In this document: one piece after another, positions 1-14,639 of the stretch
How the letters are laid out: each line of letters starts with the position of its first letter
How positions within the stretch are numbered: the first letter of the stretch is position 1
Assembly: GCA_964006375.1 (NCBI GenBank)
Contig: OZ023265.1
Coordinates: 15,607,252-15,671,251, forward strand
From: Tillus elongatus
Lineage: Eukaryota; Arthropoda; Insecta; Coleoptera; Cleridae
Direction of reading: 5' to 3'
Length of the DNA: 64,000 nucleotides
The notes under the pieces: model-generated
What the model was told of the DNA's origin: nothing
Database searches by the model: none
Seen by the model: the letters and a program-made list of their open reading frames with translations, nothing else
Program-made: the position numbers and the translations under genes

Positions 1-370
<370 letters not shown>

Positions 371-477
371 TAATTAATGTTTTAATTAAATGAATTACAT
401 TTTACTTTGGTACAATAATAGTTATTGAGTACTTACACATAGACAACTCTTATTTTAACTTTGTTTTAATTTTCCAG

Positions 478-513
478 TGTATGATGCAGTGTATCTACCA
501 AAAGAAGAATCTG
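478..513 (+). CDS. Odorant-binding protein gene, 36-nt penultimate exon
   Basis: This 12-codon exon reads CMMQCIYQKKNL. It follows a pyrimidine-rich tract ending in TTTTCCAG and is followed by the donor GTAAGT. Both boundaries are phase 0 and join in frame to the exon at 10884. The C-x3-C pair fits the second and third conserved cysteines of the insect OBP fold, small secreted proteins that bind hydrophobic odorants in sensillum lymph. Signal peptide and first cysteine must lie in exons left of the window. The joined protein continues with LDKDGNPQEAEF, an OBP-like sequence after C3. The exon is tiny, but splice signals, phase and motif agree. The alternative is a chance match, which the correct phase and cysteine spacing make less likely. 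Confidence 0.75.
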
Positions 514-1425
514 GTAAGTAGAGTTCGTGGCTATTATCATCACAAATGATTAACAAGCTGCTTGTAAACCACATGGTAGATAGTTTAATCCGACACTTGA
601 TGTGTCCGGAAAACAAAAACAATCTATTTAGTTTTATGACATATCATTATGTATGTATTATTGACACGGTGTTTCAAGAGTTCAGAAATTGTCTCGTATT
701 TCAGAAAGACCTTGGTGAAAAAAATTAGATCTGCTACATCAGTGTGATTGAGGATGCCCTTATTAGTGCAGACCCAAGGTTTTAAAAAATTCGTGTTTTG
801 AAGCTACCAAATGTAAGGGTGGACTTTTTTTTTCATATATATTAAATAATAGTGAACCCAACCCTTCGATGACACAAGGTTACAACCCCCTTGGTAAACA
901 ATAGAAGTAACCTATTATAATAATAACAATCGACTAACGGTCACATAATATAATTACATAGCTCAACAATCAATCACCAGTCGATATATTACTTAGCAGT
1001 TGTGTTATCTACTTAAGAGTAATCATGCAAAAGGCAAAAGATTTATTACTTGTCAGAATGATGGCGAAACCTTAATGTACGGGCGTACTGACTCGGGCGA
1101 GCAGGTGCCAAAAGTATCCAGTAACAACATCACTAACCTGTAATTAAAAATATACCTGAACACACCGTTGCCTATCTAAAGCACTACCTAACATATATAC
1201 GAGGAGCATTCAATTATTAGTTTATCCATCATTTACCAATTACACGCTCCACCGAGCGACTCATAATCAATAACTATTATACTCAAAGCTCCACTGAGCA
1301 ACTCCAACATTAATAGCAGTTCCTACTCAATGCTCCACTGAGCCACATAATATTCTCTCAAAAGCGCACATCAGTGCCTCAGAACTGCTTCTCAACAATG
1401 TCTCTAAATGCTCAACCATTAGGTT

Positions 1426-1540
1426 CTCAAACAATAATTACTCAGACAATAATTACTCAAGTAGTTACTCACACGATAGTTACTCAAATAATAATTACTC
1501 AAACAATAATAATTACTTAAATAATAATTACTTAACCAAT
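1426..1540. repeat. ~15-bp minisatellite in OBP intron
   Basis: The motif ATAATTACTCAAACA and variants repeat about eight times. Just upstream, three looser copies of a GCTCCACYGAGC motif occur between 1245 and 1345. Confidence 0.75.
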
Positions 1541-2925
1541 AGTTTAGCTTGTGTGTTTGTTTGGGTGCTGTACCCGACACCAGGTCAGTGCCGGCTTCCA
1601 GGTGTGCAATGAGGCACAGTTCAATGCCTCACCTAGAGTGCTCGCAACTGTCAGAGTTGGATACCGAGAAGTGCAATGGGCACACGATGCACACTCCAGG
1701 GTGTGCCCTTCTCCAAGTAGCCCAACTCCTACACTGGGACTGACACGTGCAATGAGACCAACGGGTGAACTGACCACAGTGTCTCGGTCAAGCTACCAGA
1801 TCGACCAAAATGCAACAACGGTACCACCGTGAATACTGAGAAGTGCAATGGACGCATCGGAGCACCCTCTACGATGTGTCCTCTCCAATATCCAGCTATC
1901 GACGGGAGTAGGTGCAATGGAAACCTAGAGCGAGCTCAGCTGTACCCCTACCGAAATCCATCGATGCAAACAAAACAACCGTGTTGCGGTTACGTAACCT
2001 GGGCCTAAACCCTACGCCTCTACCAGTATGACGCCCTACTGGGTGAGCAAACAGCGAAGGTGTCCCACACACCTTCCAAACTATCATCAATTTACTTCCC
2101 AACAGACTCTACTTTATTTACTCTAAACAAACTGACATAATTCAACTCTTACTTAATTTATGAATATTGAATTAACCTCGTATAAGTAACAACCCTCATG
2201 TAAACGTGGCTAATACCTAAATTATTTCATAAAGCCCCTTTATTTGAATATGATAATTACTTCTGAATTTATAACTTGCCCTCGTATAAATAATAAACTT
2301 ACTTTGAACTCTAGCTACAATTTATTTTCATATAACTAGTCATTAAAATGAATTCCTAAAAACACCCTGAATCATATACCTATTGAAATTGCTCCTCAAT
2401 GTATAACTCAAACAAATAAGACAGGTAAAATAAACAAACAACGAGACATGTCCAATGAGCATTCACTCACCTGAATAAATGTATATATAACGTGCACTGT
2501 AAATTTCACTAATATCGAGCATATTTTAATGCAGCTCGGGTCATGGTTCACATACAAATGTGGAGGTATGCTTTACTTTAAACTAGTCCTCAAGTTTGCA
2601 GATAAAGACGGTGTGAGGCCCTTCAATCTAAGAGAGTATTAAGACGCTATCTGAACTACATTGCAACCCCACAGCATGTGTTTCGTTTCGTAAACAATTT
2701 TTAAGCGCGTCTGGCTCAACTAACACTTTAGTTTTAATGGGACCACATGTAAAACTTAACGTGAAACTTGTTCACATATTGCCGTGTCTATTTAATACCT
2801 ACAGAGAATTTTCATAATAAAATAGCCTTATGAGCAGGGTGAGAAAATACATTCCTTACACAAAGAGACCTTTTGCAACCTTACAATTTTAGAAAATACA
2901 TCCTAAAGCAATTTTACAAAAATTT
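1541..2925. other. Unclassified intronic DNA with a GC-richer block
   Basis: The part 1550-2100 is richer in G+C than its surroundings and has several short overlapping reading frames on both strands. None has a recognisable domain. It could be a remnant of an LTR-element leader. The rest is AT-rich and unremarkable. Confidence 0.4.
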
Positions 2926-2926
2926 C

Positions 2927-3533
2927 GAGACGCAGCAAGTGCGTTATAGTAGTGCATCTTCATGAGAATTCCACACTATTAGTAAGATATATTATCAAAA
3001 CTAATTCTTTAAATTTGAATGGATTTTCGTGATCGTTTTAGAGTCCCAGTTATCGATTATTTAAAAACATATATATTTTATATGGAGCCAAAAAATTAGA
3101 ATTTGGTCTTAGATATAATAGGTAAGTACTGCAGGCGTCTTTAAAAAAATTCTGCTGCAAATTTCATTAAAGTTACAAAAGTTTTTTAGAAAAAAATTAT
3201 ATATTTACGAAAGGAATGTACCTGTCAAAATATAAATACGATAGGTATTCTTCCTTATTAATTGCTTGGATGTTTTTTTTTTTTTAGTAGACCCATCCAG
3301 TTTTTGCAAACAATAAATAACAAAAAAGGTTTTCTAAAACAAATTTGTAGTTATCCGCGAAGCTTATTATGTTATTTTTCTTTAAGTTAGTTCCCACTTT
3401 GCGTTTACATAGGTGTAACTATGGTTCGAGGTAGAAGATTCTAGCTTAATGGGAAATTTATTGAGCCATCGGATTTAAAATATTTCTATGAAAATTTTCT
3501 ACCATAAAACATTTGCTGCACCCAGACCGTTTC
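2927..3533. repeat. Repeat bounded by inverted GACGCAGCAAG-type ends
   Basis: The left end reads GACGCAGCAAGTGCGTTATA. The right end carries the inverse, a degraded ACATTTGCTGCACCCAGAC. This end motif recurs about twenty times in the window. It contains a small hairpin: ACGCA pairs with TGCGT around GCAAG. Confidence 0.55.
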
Positions 3534-4290
3534 TAACACTTATTTACGGTTGCTGTATGCATACTTTTTGAAAATGATAAAATATTGCGGCTTAGTATAA
3601 AAGACTGACAAACAAGGCAACTTCAAAATCATTTTTGGAAAAAAAAAAATAAAAAAAAATAAATGAGATAACAATTTAAACATAAATTGAAAAATTGGTT
3701 CGCTGCGTCGTCGCGCGGGTTCTCCTTCCCCTTCTGCATGCCTACAGTCACCCTCAATGCATAAACAAGAACAATGTAAACAAAAAAAGTCATTTGGAGC
3801 AACCCCTAGGTAAGCTACGGGACCTGCGGCGAATATATATGGGGTCTGCGCGCGGTAAACATGGTTTGAAGAAGGTATAGCTGCAAAATAGGATAAAGGC
3901 AGCTTAAAGAGATCCAACTAAGCTGTTCCTTTCGCACTTTCCGCTCACATTTCCTTTTTATATTCTTCTCCACCCAGCACGCCTATTCACACTTGGTCCC
4001 ATAACTTTCTTTTGGGCTGTTTGCAAGAAATTCTTCTTGTGGTTTGGGCATCCAAAAGGGGTTATAAGCATATTTCTGGAAAGTTTTTTTTAAAACACCC
4101 CTCATGTGCCAATCTGCAAATTTACCAAAAATTTAATTTTTATTTACAAACCGAGTTGTACATTGTACACAGCTCTATCTATAAAATTTTGTGTAAACTA
4201 GAGCTGTACATACTACCTGCTCGTGCACCAAGATGGTGTCCCTGTCGTATCTCTCACAATGTTTTTCGGTCTGACATCTTGCAATAACTT
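3534..4290. repeat. Dispersed repeat family C, copy 1
   Basis: Blocks here recur at 31712-32580 (inverted), 36340-36540 and 37745-38480. They include a segment around 3700-3790 (CTTCTGCATGCCTACA) and one around 3990-4060 (GGTCCCATAACTTTC). Short reading frames are not conserved between copies, so none is called as a gene. Confidence 0.65.
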
Positions 4291-4599
4291 CCATTGTTTA
4301 GATTTTTATCTACGATTTATTTAAATAGCAAAGCAGTACAATTAACGTCATCTGTCTTTGTCTCACATTGTAGATATTATGATGTGATGCTGAGGAGTAT
4401 TTTTTTATTAATTTAGAATAATTGTATTTTAGAATAACTTTATTTTCCTTTGATGAAACGACTTGAAAATCGGTACACAACCACGTTTGTCTATGTTATT
4501 TTAAGTTGTAAATTTTTGTTTCAATCACTTAAAGAATTTCAGAGATACTGCGTTTTAAAAATATTTTTTTATTTTTTATTAAGAAAATTCGCCGTTAAG
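4291..4599. other. AT-rich intronic DNA, nothing recognised
   Basis: No repeat arm, motif or reading frame of note is visible. Confidence 0.5.
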
Positions 4600-5017
<418 letters not shown>

Positions 5018-5635
5018 TAATTGTTCTATTTTGATCCAATTTTGCGCTTTAAAATATGTTAGTAATGTTAGATACAATCACTTAACTAGTAAATAACCAG
5101 CGTTTGCGAAATTACTCTTTTCTCTGTAGCTGCCTTTTAGATATTGTATATTGTATATAGGTAACATAATTCTGTCTTCTAGATTATTAAGGTATTTGTA
5201 TATATTTGTGTATATAAAATAGCAAAAGTCTGTGGCTGATGAAATTCTGTTTCAAGGTCATCAATACCTCCACCACCACCATCTGTAGCTGCCTTGAATG
5301 AATGTGAAATGAAAATTGGAATTAAATAAATAACGCAGGTTGAACACACAAAAAGAACAATTATTATAGAATTTTTTTGCTGTCTACACATTTTGTGAAT
5401 GATCCTGATATAAGATTTGAAAAAGATTAAAGTGGACATTATTTTTGTGATGTTTAACAATAATTATTAATGAGTTTTAATAATAAGTGCCGAAATTGTA
5501 GTCGATGCACAAGATGGCAGTGTCCAAAACAAGAAAAAAAACACTTTCAATGGTGCGTTGAATGCCATCGAGAAAAAATTATCTTATTTAAGCGCTTATT
5601 ATTGTTTTCAAATCGTCTATTGTATTAGGTAGATT
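5018..5635. other. Unclassified intronic DNA
   Basis: AT-rich sequence with a short CCACCA run near 5268. A 93-codon frame on the minus strand has no recognisable domain and is not called. Confidence 0.4.
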
Positions 5636-6160
5636 CATGGACACCTGACCTTTCAAGTGCTTCGACAAAAAAGTTCAGTTGCGCCAAATCAGGTGAGCTA
5701 GGTGGCCATTAACTCCTCTGCCGTCACTTCATCGATTACGAAAAAAATCACCAGGGCAGTGCCGAACTGTTACATAGGAATGTAGAGGTGCTCCGTTCTG
5801 CTGAACACAAAGATCATATCACAGACCGTCATTGTTACTTGCATTTGGAAACATGACTGCTAAGGCAAGACTTAATTAATCTTGAAAGAAGTTCAAATAA
5901 GAGTAAGCACCAACTTTTCCTTCCAAGAAAGAGGGAGCAATGATTTGACTGTTTATAGTTCCTGCCCAAGCAGTAGTTTCTTGAGGATGCTGAGTGTAAA
6001 TTTCCTGAATCCAGTGTGGATTGTAATGTGACCAGTAGCAGGAATTATGGCGATTAGACGTACCATTCAAATAAAAATTTGCATCGTCAGTAAAGAGAAC
6101 CTCAGGATCTTTATCCCATCGTCCAATCAGCTCCTCGCAGAATTGCACACGTCGATCGCG
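5636..6160 (-). pseudogene. Relic of a DD41D-type mariner transposase
   Basis: The minus strand encodes 91 codons (6148-5876) with the hallmarks of the catalytic core: LFTDDANFYLNG holds the first Asp, followed by NRHNSCYWSHYNPHW. Downstream, in shifted frames, come remnants of the QQDGAPPH motif (now QQNGAPLH) and of the third motif (SPDLAQLNFF, with Asp changed to Asn). Two of three catalytic positions are altered and the frame is broken at least twice, so this is a dead copy. It resembles the M2 transposase at 39997-41091 more than a Tc1 DD34E enzyme. No terminal repeats were identified; the left side is cut by the LINE end at 6187. Confidence 0.75.
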
Positions 6161-6186
6161 ATCATCATCGTTTATATCATGAATCA

Positions 6187-7275
6187 GCTTTTTTTATATA
6201 TACTTTAACAACACACCACGAGGGCTTACAGCCTAAATACTTTCGTACCGTGGGTGTCGACAAAGAGGAAAGAGGCAACTTGTTAATTCTGGACTTGAAG
6301 GTTTGGAGGTTCGGAAGAGAAGGAAAACATGTACCGGCAAGGAGTTCCACAACTTGGAAGCCCTCGGGACAAAAGAGCGGGCATAACAAGATGTTCTTTG
6401 TCTGGTGACCTGGACAGTAAAAGGGTGTACCCGCTCTGTCCCCCTGGTAGATCTGTTGGGGGCAGCAGGTGGAAGAACTATGGAAGAAAGTTCCTCTGAG
6501 CAGTGCCCGTGCATATATTTCTAAATGAGAGAGAGGTTATCAACGGCACGTCGGTGGGCAAGGGATGGCAGCCTTTGGGTGAGGGTAGGGTCACCTATGA
6601 GGCGTATATCTATCTTCGGAATGGAGTCCAGGATAGCGAGTGTAGAAGCGGCAGCGGCACCCCAAATGTGGGAGCAGTATTCGAGGTTTGGCCTTATTTG
6701 TGAAGTATATAAGGTATAGAGATTAGCTGGTGAAATGTATTTGCGAGCCCGGAAGTGGAAACCTAATTTCTTAGCAGCCGCTTCTGCAATTGATGTGACA
6801 TGTTGGTGCCAATTGAGATTTAAATCCACAGAAATGCCAACAAGTGAGAAGGACTCATTCCTTTGGATAACCTGGTTGTTTATTGTGATGGGTCTAGGGC
6901 TGGTGTATCTCTTATGAGATAGAAAGCAAGACTGAGATTTGGTCGAGTTGAATTTTCTACTTCCCCAGACTAATATCTTTTGGAGATCCAGAGAAACAAA
7001 ACCCTCCATGAGTCTGCGATTCTCATCTAATTGTGCTAAAGAGACAGTCTCAGAATATTGTATATGTGAGTGGAGGGTGCTGTCATCTGCGTAACTGTGA
7101 ACTGGGTTGGATATGCTAGAGAGGCGGTCATTGATGTGGAGAAGAAACAAATTAGGAGCTAAAGCTGAACCTTGAGGGACTCCTGCATTAATTGGATACA
7201 GTTTAGAGGAATGGTCTTCCATGGCAACAGAAATGCTCTGGTTGCAGAGGAAATTTGCTGTCCAGATACAGAGTT
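6187..7275 (-). mobile_element. 5'-truncated LINE, copy L1 (reverse transcriptase 3' half)
   Basis: On the minus strand a frame from 7275 to 6521 gives the central and C-terminal reverse transcriptase: NAGVPQGSALAP, then the catalytic YADDS, then NLNWHQHV and the thumb. After a frame break the C-terminal tail continues to 6233 (SKLWNSLPVHVF and LQTFKSRINKLPL). The 3' end is an A-rich tail at 6187. Four copies of this LINE are in the window (also 12040, 57665 and 61522). Its protein belongs to the Jockey/CR1 superfamily in style; I cannot fix the clade. Confidence 0.85.
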
Positions 7276-7529
7276 TGAAGAAGTACAAAAATTTGCAAAT
7301 ATTATAAACGAAAGCATCTCTGAAGGTGTCATTTTATGGGATCCGCTCTCTATTGGTAAAAACGTCGTATCATTATTTTTGATATGCGCCAAAAATATGA
7401 AAATTTGCAACATAATTGAAATAACTCGAAACCGATGAAGAATATAATTTTTCCCCTAGAAACATGCACTCTAATTCGATGTAAAATGCAAAAATGCAAT
7501 AAAATAAAAGCTGTTCGATTAAAAAAAAA
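7276..7529. other. Short AT-rich stretch between LINE and repeat
   Basis: Nothing recognised. Confidence 0.4.
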
Positions 7530-7980
7530 CTCGGGACGCAGCAAGTGCGTTATGGTAGTGAATTTTTATTAAATGCTTCAAATTTAAATAACTCAATTTT
7601 CTATAAACTTAGAGAGTTGAATTTCAATACGTAGTAAGGTTTTTCCTAAGGCAAGATATCCACAAAATTTCATTAAAATAACTTTGTAATTTTCGGAGAA
7701 AAAAATTTTTTTTGAAAGAAAATTTAAAATTTGAGTAACTCAATTTTCTCTAAACTTAGAAAGTTGAATTTTGGTACGTAGTAAGGTTGAGGCAACATAT
7801 ATAGTAAATTTCATTGAAATAGCTTTGTTACTTTCGGAGAAAAAAAATTTTTCGAAAGAAAACTCAAAATTTTTCCGGAAAACCCCGTCTGATTTTTCTG
7901 GATAACGAACTCATCCAAGCCATTAAAGAAGACAGGCACTTGCCAAGTTTCATCGAAATCGGTTAATTATTTTTTGAGTT

Positions 7981-8056
<76 letters not shown>
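7530..8056 (+). repeat. TA-core element showing hairpin end, body, left arm and (TA)n
   Basis: This copy is the clearest link between the GACGCAGCAAG end motif (7533) and the TA-core left arm. The sequence runs without interruption from that motif through two ~170-bp internal direct repeats (ACTCAATTTTCT...AGTTGAATTT) to GAGTTATC and the (TA)n tract at 7984-8056. The right arm after the tract is degraded. Confidence 0.75.
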
Positions 8057-8059
<3 letters not shown>

Positions 8060-8148
8060 ATATAAAAATTAAACCTATTTACAAATGAACTTTAATAAGG
8101 TATTATGCTGTGACAATACCTCTCTCAAGCACCCTAAAATATAATCAA

Positions 8149-9920
<1,772 letters not shown>

Positions 9921-9929
9921 AGCAAATTT

Positions 9930-10450
9930 TTGTCATTAACCTATGAGCCACCCTGTGATTATTAAAATATTTTTTTAAATGCAGCTCTATACACGCTATA
10001 ATTAACGTATACAATTTTTTTCGTATCTTGTATAATAACGGATATATTGAGCTTTACCGTAGAAATGCGTCGTTCACAATCCAAAAGTGGAGATTTTTTT
10101 TTCTATGAAAATTCGCTAAAAATTGCAGACTATTAAACTATATACTCCATAATTAAAACTACTGCCAAACTATTGGAGAAAAGGTATAATTTTAGTAAAA
10201 TGGAGGCCAATGGCGGTTGAAGCTGAAACCTAAGGCTTTGTAAAACACGTTCCTTGAGACATTTTCTCTACATAACCCGTAATTGTTACAGGTTCTTTGA
10301 CTAAACGTTGCCAATTTTGAAGTTTTAAATCGTGACTTTGACGTTTTAAGAGAGAAAACTATAAAATTCTTAATCCTGCTCTGTAATATACAATAGATTT
10401 GGATATCGACCCAACACTTTTTAAATGCCTATAACTTTTTTTTTTCTTCA
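9930..10450 (+). repeat. TA-core body segment, divergent copy
   Basis: Sequence such as GAGCCACCCTGTGATT and, later, ATGGCGGTTGAAGC recurs in the same order at 53930-54370 and 60230-60480. It therefore belongs to the long version of the TA-core repeat. Confidence 0.65.
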
Positions 10451-10883
10451 ACTTAGAGATCTAGTTTGTGGTACATAATACACCTTAATCAATTAGCAAT
10501 AATCTTTACTGTTTTGTTAAGTAAATAAATATATAATATTTAAGCTAATACCCGAAACAAAGCTAAAGACTTTATGATCAGTAAATAGTCAGTATCTAGT
10601 AATGTAGCCCAGCCTAAACAGAAACTTAGTAAACAAGATAAACAATAAGCAGTGCTGACGTTTCATTATTTCACATAATTAATTCATCCGTATCCTTTGG
10701 GATTAATTAATTTCGTGTATCTTGAACGTTATATTTACATTTAAAGCAAACGTAACATCTTAAGCGTAGGTACAAAGCCATTTCAACTTGATATCTTGAG
10801 CTATTATGTTGGTTACCATTCTGAATGTTACGGTAAATTTCCTCTTTATCTCTATGAAACTAATTATACATTATTTTTGACAG
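10451..10883. other. 3' end of the OBP intron
   Basis: No mobile element was recognised here. It ends in the acceptor TTATTTTTGACAG. This is the longest apparently repeat-free part of the intron. Confidence 0.5.
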
Positions 10884-11219
10884 CTTGACAAAGACGGTAA
10901 TCCCCAGGAAGCAGAGTTCGCGTCATTAGTGAATGAGATTCTCGGCAAGGAATCCTGGACCAGTTCTCTACAGGACAAAATAATTCCCACATGCCTGGCT
11001 GAAGCTCAAAATGCCAGTTCAGACCGCGATGCCTCTGATAGTGAAACTTGTAATCCCGCTGGTCTCAAACTGGGTCACTGCTTGTTTAGGGAAATCCAAC
11101 TGAACTGCCCCGTAGAAGAGATAAAAGACGTGAAGGCCTGTTCCAGACTGAGGGAGAGGCTCGAGAAGAGTAATGACTTCTTCCCTGGGCATCCGCCACC
11201 ACCAGAAGAGGACGATTAG
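10884..11219 (+). CDS. Odorant-binding protein gene, last exon
   Basis: The exon gives 111 codons in phase 0 and stops at TAG 11217-11219. After the preceding 12-residue exon it reads LDKDGNPQEAEF. The sequence CNPAGLKLGHCLFREIQLNC matches the C4-x9-C5-x8-C6 part of the OBP pattern. Two further cysteines (IIPTC and VKAC) are extra to the classical six, and the C-terminus is an unusual PPPPEEDD. OBPs are small secreted alpha-helical carriers in olfactory and other fluids. Upstream exons (signal peptide, C1) are outside the window. The extra cysteines suggest a non-classical subgroup, but I cannot assign an orthologue. Its codon use and GC content stand out from the AT-rich surroundings. Confidence 0.82.
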   Translation, partial: LDKDGNPQEAEFASLVNEILGKESWTSSLQDKIIPTCLAEAQNASSDRDASDSETCNPAGLKLGHCLFREIQLNCPVEEIKDVKACSRLRERLEKSNDFFPGHPPPPEEDD

Positions 11220-11258
11220 TTTGTAGCACCTCTGTTTTACAAGATTGTAGAAATTAAA

Positions 11259-11264
11259 AATAAA
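11259..11264 (+). promoter_or_regulatory. Polyadenylation signal of the OBP gene
   Basis: AATAAA lies 40 bp after the stop codon, inside AAAAATAAACG, with a T-rich stretch following at 11275. Confidence 0.75.
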
Positions 11265-11294
11265 CGACATAAATGATTTTTTTTCGTTTTGCTT

Positions 11295-11392
11295 TTGCAT
11301 AATATATTTACATAAAAAATGCACTGTGCTTACATTATTCTCATCCTAGCTACTGCGTGACTAACTTTGTAAAAAAACCACCTCCAAGCCTA

Positions 11393-11470
<78 letters not shown>

Positions 11471-11720
11471 TTTGTTATGTAGGCTCACAGAGAATAAATA
11501 TATAATTAACAACGTTTGTTAATATGAATGAAAGTGTTAAAAGAGAAAGTACAGCAAAGCAATAGTTACAAAATGTCACAAAAGTCATAATTGTGAAATT
11601 TAAAATCACACTATTTTCCATGCACATAAATTTACATAAATAAATGTACTGTGTTCAAATTATTCTCATCCTGGCTACTGCGTGAGTAACTTTGTATAAA
11701 AACCACCTCCAAGTGTACAA
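11295..11720 (+). repeat. Duplicated 3' flank around a (TA)n array (11396-11465)
   Basis: A ~110-bp block (ATTATTCTCATCCTAGCTAC and AAAACCACCTCCAAG) occurs at ~11295-11395 and again at ~11620-11720. It is a direct repeat with offset near 326 bp. The TA tract sits between the copies. Confidence 0.75.
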
Positions 11721-12039
11721 AATACCAAATATAGAAGCAAGTTCTAGAGCTGGTCAGCTCTTTAATAGTTGACTGGTGTGGTATACTTGCAATATGGTAG
11801 CTGGTAGTGGATTTTTCCTTTACGTGACAGTAAAGAATTTTTTCACGCCCGAGGAGGTACCACCCCTTACATTAAGGGACCGGTGAAGTCCCAACGGACG
11901 TTTCCGGTTCTGGTGTATGAGTCGGCTTCCCTTATAAGCAAAAATGATGATGGCTCCTCCTTGTGCAAAATATTCCGGAGGTAAAATACCCCTCCATTCG
12001 GATATCCGGGAGAGGGGTGTACAGGGGCGCCAGCATCAA
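11721..12039 (+). other. Possible retroelement remnant upstream of LINE L2
   Basis: The GC-richer sequence 11846-12030 (GAGGAGGTACCACCCC) reads in frame into the LINE but has no reverse transcriptase similarity. It may be a different LINE 5' region or another element. The long open frame starting at 11944 is partly this segment. Confidence 0.35.
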
Positions 12040-13121
<1,082 letters not shown>

Positions 13122-13174
13122 TCTATTTACTTGCTCTACTCTTTGTGATTCTTTATTGGTTTACGGGGTCTGCA

Positions 13175-13202
13175 GTTTCGAACCGTCCCGGTTCATCATC
13201 AG
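13175..13202 (-). ncRNA. Hammerhead-like half motif (Penelope type)
   Basis: The minus strand reads CTGATGA, one U, a 6-bp stem (GAACCG with CGGTTC) and then GAAAC. That is the conserved core half of a hammerhead, in the form reported for Penelope-like retroelements. I could not find a matching cleavage triplet plus stem I beside it, so self-cleavage is not supported. It probably marks a degraded Penelope-type terminal repeat. Confidence 0.4.
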
Positions 13203-13940
<738 letters not shown>

Positions 13941-14639
13941 GAATCACGATAATAATAATATGCTAAACCTTATACACCTAAAAGTGTAGGCTCATACTTT
14001 TCACAAAATATTTCTGCTGAACAATCCTGCTTGAACTTGTTACATTTTTCTAGTAAGTGTTAATCGAAGAAGTTTGTAGCGAAAATCATGCGATGCAGTA
14101 ACCGAGCTCGCCTTTAGCCTGCTTACTCTTTCGTTAGACGTCCGTGACGTGACTTGTTTTTACAACACTCTACATTTTATATAATATATCGAATGTTTCC
14201 TTTGCTTTTTCACTGAAACAGTATGTGAAATAAAGGAACATTAATCGATAGAGTATTGCACGTAGCTTCAATGGAATTATCAAACTTTTCAAGACTTATT
14301 GTTTAAAGGCAAAAGAAAAACACGACTAGACCGCAGGCTTGTTTACAAGTTTTACTACCACACGCTTTGACTTCTATATTTAAGTTTATATGCCGTTGAC
14401 GTCAAACACTTTTGGTACAAACTACATTTAGAGAATTTGGTAAGCTTATGAAGAGATCACGTTCTTAAGATTTAAGACCAAAAAAACTGTTTACATTAGT
14501 GGCACTTAGAACACCTGAAACCCATATAAAAAATCAGCTTCAATTTTTATATGTTATTGTTAATTTTGTGCTTTCTTATTTTACCGTGAGTTCAAGGATA
14601 AGTGAGTGGAAGGGTGGACGGTTGGTCAAGGGCTCGGGG
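13941..14639. other. Unclassified AT-rich DNA
   Basis: Nothing recognised on either strand. Confidence 0.4.

Noticed and set aside
1544..2102. Overlapping 60-90-codon frames on both strands in a GC-richer block
   Set aside because: No domain, no splice structure, and frames on both strands as expected by chance in GC-richer DNA.
3540..3917. 125-codon minus-strand frame in family C
   Set aside because: The frame is not conserved in the other family C copies at 31.7 and 37.7 kb.
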